Source: Persicaria tinctoria (lineage: Eukaryota > Streptophyta > Magnoliopsida > Caryophyllales > Polygonaceae). From it: a stretch of DNA of 64,000 nt. Positions 60,731 to 64,000 of the stretch are shown piece after piece. The stretch lies in assembly GCA_037127255.1 (NCBI GenBank), contig JBANSL010000010.1:28662620-28726619 (forward strand), read 5' to 3'. Made by a program: the position numbers and the translations under genes. Numbering within the stretch: the first letter of the stretch is position 1; every line of letters begins with the position of its first letter. A model generated the notes under the pieces. That model had not been told where the DNA came from, did no database searches, and saw only the letters and a list, made by a program, of their open reading frames with translations.

Positions 60731-60859
60731 GGAACAATGTGTTCCAACCATTCCGAAATGCCTCACCAGAAAGGACTTGTGGGTATTACTCATAGGTTCC
60801 CGATTCGAGCTCCGGGTATGACCTCTCTTTATTTACCAATTCAAGGAACAATGTGTTCC
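60731..60859 (+). mobile_element. tRNA-derived SINE, 99 bp, plus strand
   Basis: The element 60746-60844 is flanked by the perfect 15-bp duplication GGAACAATGTGTTCC. It matches the SINE in PRT1 intron 6: CCATTCCGAAATGCCTCACC start, a changed B box (GATTCGAGCTC) and a TTTATTTACCAATTCAA end with no poly(A). Confidence 0.9.
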
Positions 60860-60924
60860 TTGGTCGCGGACACCATCAAGCGATTGAATAGTAGAGGGCG
60901 CTCTCAAGGTGCTAGTGATGATTA

Positions 60925-61492
60925 AACACGGACAAGGGCGGAGCCAAGAAGTTTTGAGCGGAGGGTCACCATAGAACTCGAAAATAAGATCGAGAAAAAA
61001 AATCGTAAAACACAACGTGTTCGATAGTACAAACTAGTGTCAACCTATGGTTTCGAAAATACTACAAATATATAAAACGAAAGTAAGGATAAAAAACAAA
61101 AAATAAAGATATAAAGCGCAATAAATAAACATTGCATTATTAACATGTAATAATGTACAACTAGATATAAAAAATTTAAACTTGCGTGACTTCTTACCAT
61201 ATTCTCAAAATAAGTAATATAAAATATGGTTTCGAAACTCTCGAGATGAATTATAATATGTGAATGTCACTTTAAGTAAAATATTAAAGTATTATAGTAT
61301 ATTGAAATAAAACTAAAGTGATTAATATTGCTGTAATTTTTAAACATTCATAACTTTTTACTCAGATGTCGAATTAGGGCGTATTATATATCAAAACGAA
61401 GCTATCAACAAGGAGAATACACCTAGGTAATTTGTCGGATGAGGAGGGGGTCATGACCCCCTAGGACCCCTAGCTCCACCTCTGAACACAGG
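60925..61492. mobile_element. Non-autonomous hAT-like element, 552 bp
   Basis: The element 60933-61484 starts CAAGGGCGGAGCCAAG and ends CTAGCTCCACCTCTG. The flanking 8-mers AACACGGA and AACACAGG match at six of eight positions. The centre is AT-rich and non-coding. Family assignment rests on the CA...TG ends with GGCGGA and the duplication length. Confidence 0.7.
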
Positions 61493-61535
61493 GAAGTAAC
61501 GAGGGCAAATTGTTTTCCAAAGGGTGATGCAAAGT

Positions 61536-62169
61536 GTTGCGACCACTGGCGGATTTAGCAATGAGCGCGAGCCCACCCCAATCCCGGAAAAAAATAGGAA
61601 AGGTTAACTATATAAAAAATAAAAAATAAAAAAGTCTAAATTAATTTAGAAATGAGAATGGATTATAAAGTTTATCTTGCCTAGTTGGTAAAGTATAAAT
61701 GGGGAACTTTTTTCTCTTTATTAGAGCCCAAGGTTCAATTCCCACTTTTTACATTTTCTTCACTTATTTTTAACTATCTTTTTATATATAAGCTCAAATA
61801 TATTTTTAAATTGAGAATAATTAATTTCAATTAGTATTGTTTGAATTCTATTTTAGTCATTCAATGGGGTTTCCTTGATTTTTTTTTAACTAATTATAAA
61901 TTTTATTCACTTCTAATAATATGGATAAATCTTTGAATTTTTTTTACATAACCCTTAACAATTAAATCTATTTAAAGTTTAGCAAAACTCGTTTCATTAT
62001 TACTTAAATTTTAGCCTAAATCTCTTGAATTGGTAGATAAAGAGCGGTCATTCCGGGGTTCGAACCGAAAAACTTTGGTAGGGTAAACTTTTTATAGTGA
62101 CTGGCCCCACCACTTCGTGGAATCTCGCCCGCCCCTATATTACGGGCTGGCTTCGCTACTGGTTGCGGC
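61536..62169. mobile_element. Non-autonomous hAT element, 618 bp, with tRNA-like boxes
   Basis: The element 61544-62161 starts CACTGGCGGATTTAGC and ends GGCTTCGCTACTG, with flanks GTTGCGAC and GTTGCGGC (seven of eight identical). Bases 61680-61745 contain TTGCCTAGTTGGTAAAG (A-box-like) and GGTTCAATTCCCA (B-box-like). Bases 62024-62085 are a partial minus-strand copy of the SINE family at 32462 and 60746 (CTTGAATTGGTAGATAAAG, GGTTCGAACC). Confidence 0.8.
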
Positions 62170-62181
62170 GTATGTCAAGCC

Positions 62182-62863
62182 TGTTGGTGCGATTTGTGAA
62201 ATGTAGCCTCAATTTGATTGTGAAAACCGCTTTGAAAATATGTGAAAACCCGTGTTTGATTTGCTGTGGCGTGGTATAAAAAAGACCACTGCCTTAGAAG
62301 CGAAATCGCCCCAACACCACGGTGCAGGTCGGCTACTGGCGTCGCCCCCCAAGGATACACAATGGCTTCTCAGGCGTGCACTCGCCATCGTAGCAAAGGA
62401 ACCACCCAGGACCCAGAACGGTTGCAGAAGAAGAAGAGAGAAGGAGGAGATTGAGTTACTCTGTGTTGAAAATTGAAGGGAGAACGTCGGTTTGAAACAG
62501 AAGAAGGGACTCTCCACCTCGCTGAGATCTCGGAAAAGATCAAAACCGTTTTTAAAACGTTTGACAGAGTTGAATTAGTCAAAACCCTAATTCAACACTA
62601 TCCGAGGCCTTTTAATGGATAAAATTAAAACCCGACGTAAAATGTGGCCAGCACCCCACCACGCACGTGTCACGAACACGGACCGGACCGGCGGCGGTGG
62701 TGGTGGTGCGCGCGTGTGGGACCCCTATCCCAACTCTCAATAACCCCTTGAAAAACTCCTCCTTAAAAACAATTCCCTTACCCCTTTTGTAATCAACGTG
62801 GGACTTTAAAAGAAGTTCAAAAGACACATTTGAAAACCCCCCCACATGAACATTTCTCCAACA
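62182..62863 (-). repeat. 3' LTR of a Ty1/copia element, minus strand
   Basis: On the minus strand it begins TGTTGGAGAAATGTTCATG at 62863 and, by its CCAACA end, runs to about 62182 (682 bp). The purine tract GTGGGGGAC (62864-62872) precedes it. The left end is less certain because the other LTR lies outside the window. Short frames inside (62209-62517 and others) show no domain. Confidence 0.72.
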
Positions 62864-62872
62864 GTCCCCCAC
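62864..62872 (-). other. Polypurine tract of the copia element
   Basis: GTGGGGGAC on the minus strand, directly before the TGTTGGAG LTR start. Confidence 0.8.
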
Positions 62873-63400
62873 AAATGTGAGGAACTAGGATTTTAAGACA
62901 AAAACATCGTTCTGAGCTGGTTTCGTGGAGAAAGTACTTAAATGCTGGTGAACGAATCTTGAACCAACACATAGTGAAGCTGAGTATCTCGCAAGTCATA
63001 GAAGTGAACGAATCTTGAACATCCAGAGTCGCAAGTTGACCTCAACAGCACATACCTTCACCACTGCCCTGGTGGTTCCGCGATCTGACTGTCAACTGTA
63101 ATAGTCATCTCATACCTTGGGTGCTGAAGAGTGCTATAGAAAGACAACCCTAGTCTTCCATAGAAGGCGACCAACCCTTCACACTCTCGTAGGTGATTCC
63201 ATCAAGTCCTTCTCAATAGGACCACCCTTACAGGGCTATGGTATCATTAAGAGCACAAGGCTCAACCTCTACAGTTTTCGGTGAATCCATCAAGTCCTTC
63301 TCAATAGGACCACCCAACTCTGGGCTATGGACTCATTAAGAGTTCTAGACTCATCCTTTCTCATACACCTGTCCTGGGAATGGGTATGGTGTATCTCAGC
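62873..63400 (-). other. 3' untranslated part of the copia element, with tandem duplication
   Basis: Between the end of the coding frame and the purine tract. Bases 63191-63267 and 63281-63357 are copies about 90 bp apart sharing CCATCAAGTCCTTCTCAATA and GGGCTATGG. The length of this spacer (about 530 bp) is unusual for a copia element. Confidence 0.65.
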
Positions 63401-64000
63401 TCACGTGGGTTTGAGCCCCATTCCCTTAGACGATTCAAGGACCATCCTTCTGTTCAGCCCTTTCATCAACGGATCTGCCAGATTCCTCTCAGACTTCACA
63501 TACTCCAAGCAAATGACACCGGTAGCAATCAACTGTCTCACAACTTCATGTCTAATCCGTATGTGTCTCTTCTTGCCATTGTAAGTATTGTTGTTAGCTA
63601 CACAAATAGCAGATCGTGAGTCACAATGTAGAGAAATAGTTGGGGTCTTATGCCCCCACAAAGGTAAGTCAGCCAATAAGCTTCTCAACCACTCAGCCTC
63701 TTGACCAGCTAAATCTAATGCTATGAACTCAGATTCCATAGTTGATCTAGCAATGCAAGTTTGTTTTGATGACTTCCATGATATAGCACAACCACATAAA
63801 GTGAACACATAACCACTAGTGGAGCTAACCTCATCATTGTCAGTGACCCAGTTTGCATCACAGTATCCCTCTAAAGCATGGGGATAACCCACATAATGTA
63901 AACCCCAATCAAAGGTGCCCTTAAGATATCTCAATAATCTATTAAGTGCAATCCAATGCTCACTACTGGGGTTATGAGTATATCTACCGAGTCTACTAAC
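63401..64000 (-). CDS. Ty1/copia pol, RNase H end (partial at window edge)
   Basis: The minus-strand frame is open from the window edge (about [20 protein letters not shown] at 63990-63925) to the stop near 63401. It shows the copia RNase H features: [58 protein letters not shown] and ADPLMKGL. No frame breaks are seen in this part. The rest of the element lies right of the window. Confidence 0.93.
   Translation of the reverse strand, partial: VSRLGRYTHNPSSEHWIALNRLLRYLKGTFDWGLHYVGYPHALEGYCDANWVTDNDEVSSTSGYVFTLCGCAISWKSSKQTCIARSTMESEFIALDLAGQEAEWLRSLLADLPLWGHKTPTISLHCDSRSAICVANNNTYNGKKRHIRIRHEVVRQLIATGVICLEYVKSERNLADPLMKGLNRRMVLESSKGMGLKPT

Noticed and set aside
61680..61745. tRNA gene
   Set aside because: A- and B-box-like sequences are present but acceptor and anticodon stems cannot be formed; it lies inside a hAT element.

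Overview
The window is nuclear DNA of a flowering plant, almost certainly a eudicot. It carries GT-AG introns, an N-end-rule ubiquitin ligase gene of the PRT1 type, and plant transposon families: Athila and Tekay-like Ty3/gypsy, Ty1/copia, L1-type LINEs, hAT, Mutator-like, Stowaway and Tourist elements, and tRNA-derived SINEs. I recognise only one ordinary host gene, the PRT1-like gene at 27943-33061. Nearly everything else is transposon, much of it nested.

Layout. 1-8683 is a Ty3/gypsy-type element (5' LTR cut by the window edge) with no coding capacity and almost identical LTRs; it sits in a dead LINE on the minus strand (8684-11966). 13028-14198 is a short hAT element with a perfect 8-bp target duplication. 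14385-18241 holds three inverted-repeat elements, each bounded by (AT)n microsatellites. 18984-26194 is a 7.2-kb Mutator-like element with long inverted repeats, carrying a DUF1985-type gene and a two-exon tandem-Agenet gene instead of a visible transposase. A Stowaway MITE (26216-26457), an (ATT)n tract and a GAGCTCGG-rich repeat follow. The PRT1-like gene has seven exons coding 427 residues (RING, RING, ZZ); its introns contain a 1478-bp LTR element (29242-30719) and a 97-bp SINE (32462-32558).

34068-34803 is a CCGAAC-rich repeat. A second minus-strand LINE (35161-35258 plus 50268-54275) is split by a complete 15-kb Athila element (35259-50267, target duplication TGGGC) with a gag-pol frame broken by one stop codon and an intact env-position ORF. 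A Tourist MITE sits in the same LINE. 54208-56391 holds Athila LTR debris, 56482-57668 a Mutator-like element with a perfect 9-bp duplication, 58790-59940 a minisatellite of 87- and 76-bp units, 60746-60844 another SINE, 60933-62161 two hAT elements, and 62182-64000 the 3' part of a minus-strand copia element.

Three LTR elements have LTR pairs that differ at only one to about seven positions, so retrotransposition here has been recent. The most unusual structures are the array of about ten short hairpins inside the intronic LTR element, the TCGA-rich repeats shared by the Athila LTRs and its gag-pol linkers, the cluster of microsatellite-bounded elements, and a possible separate promoter plus leader intron for the Athila env-position ORF. 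Exon boundaries, repeat ends and family names were read by eye.
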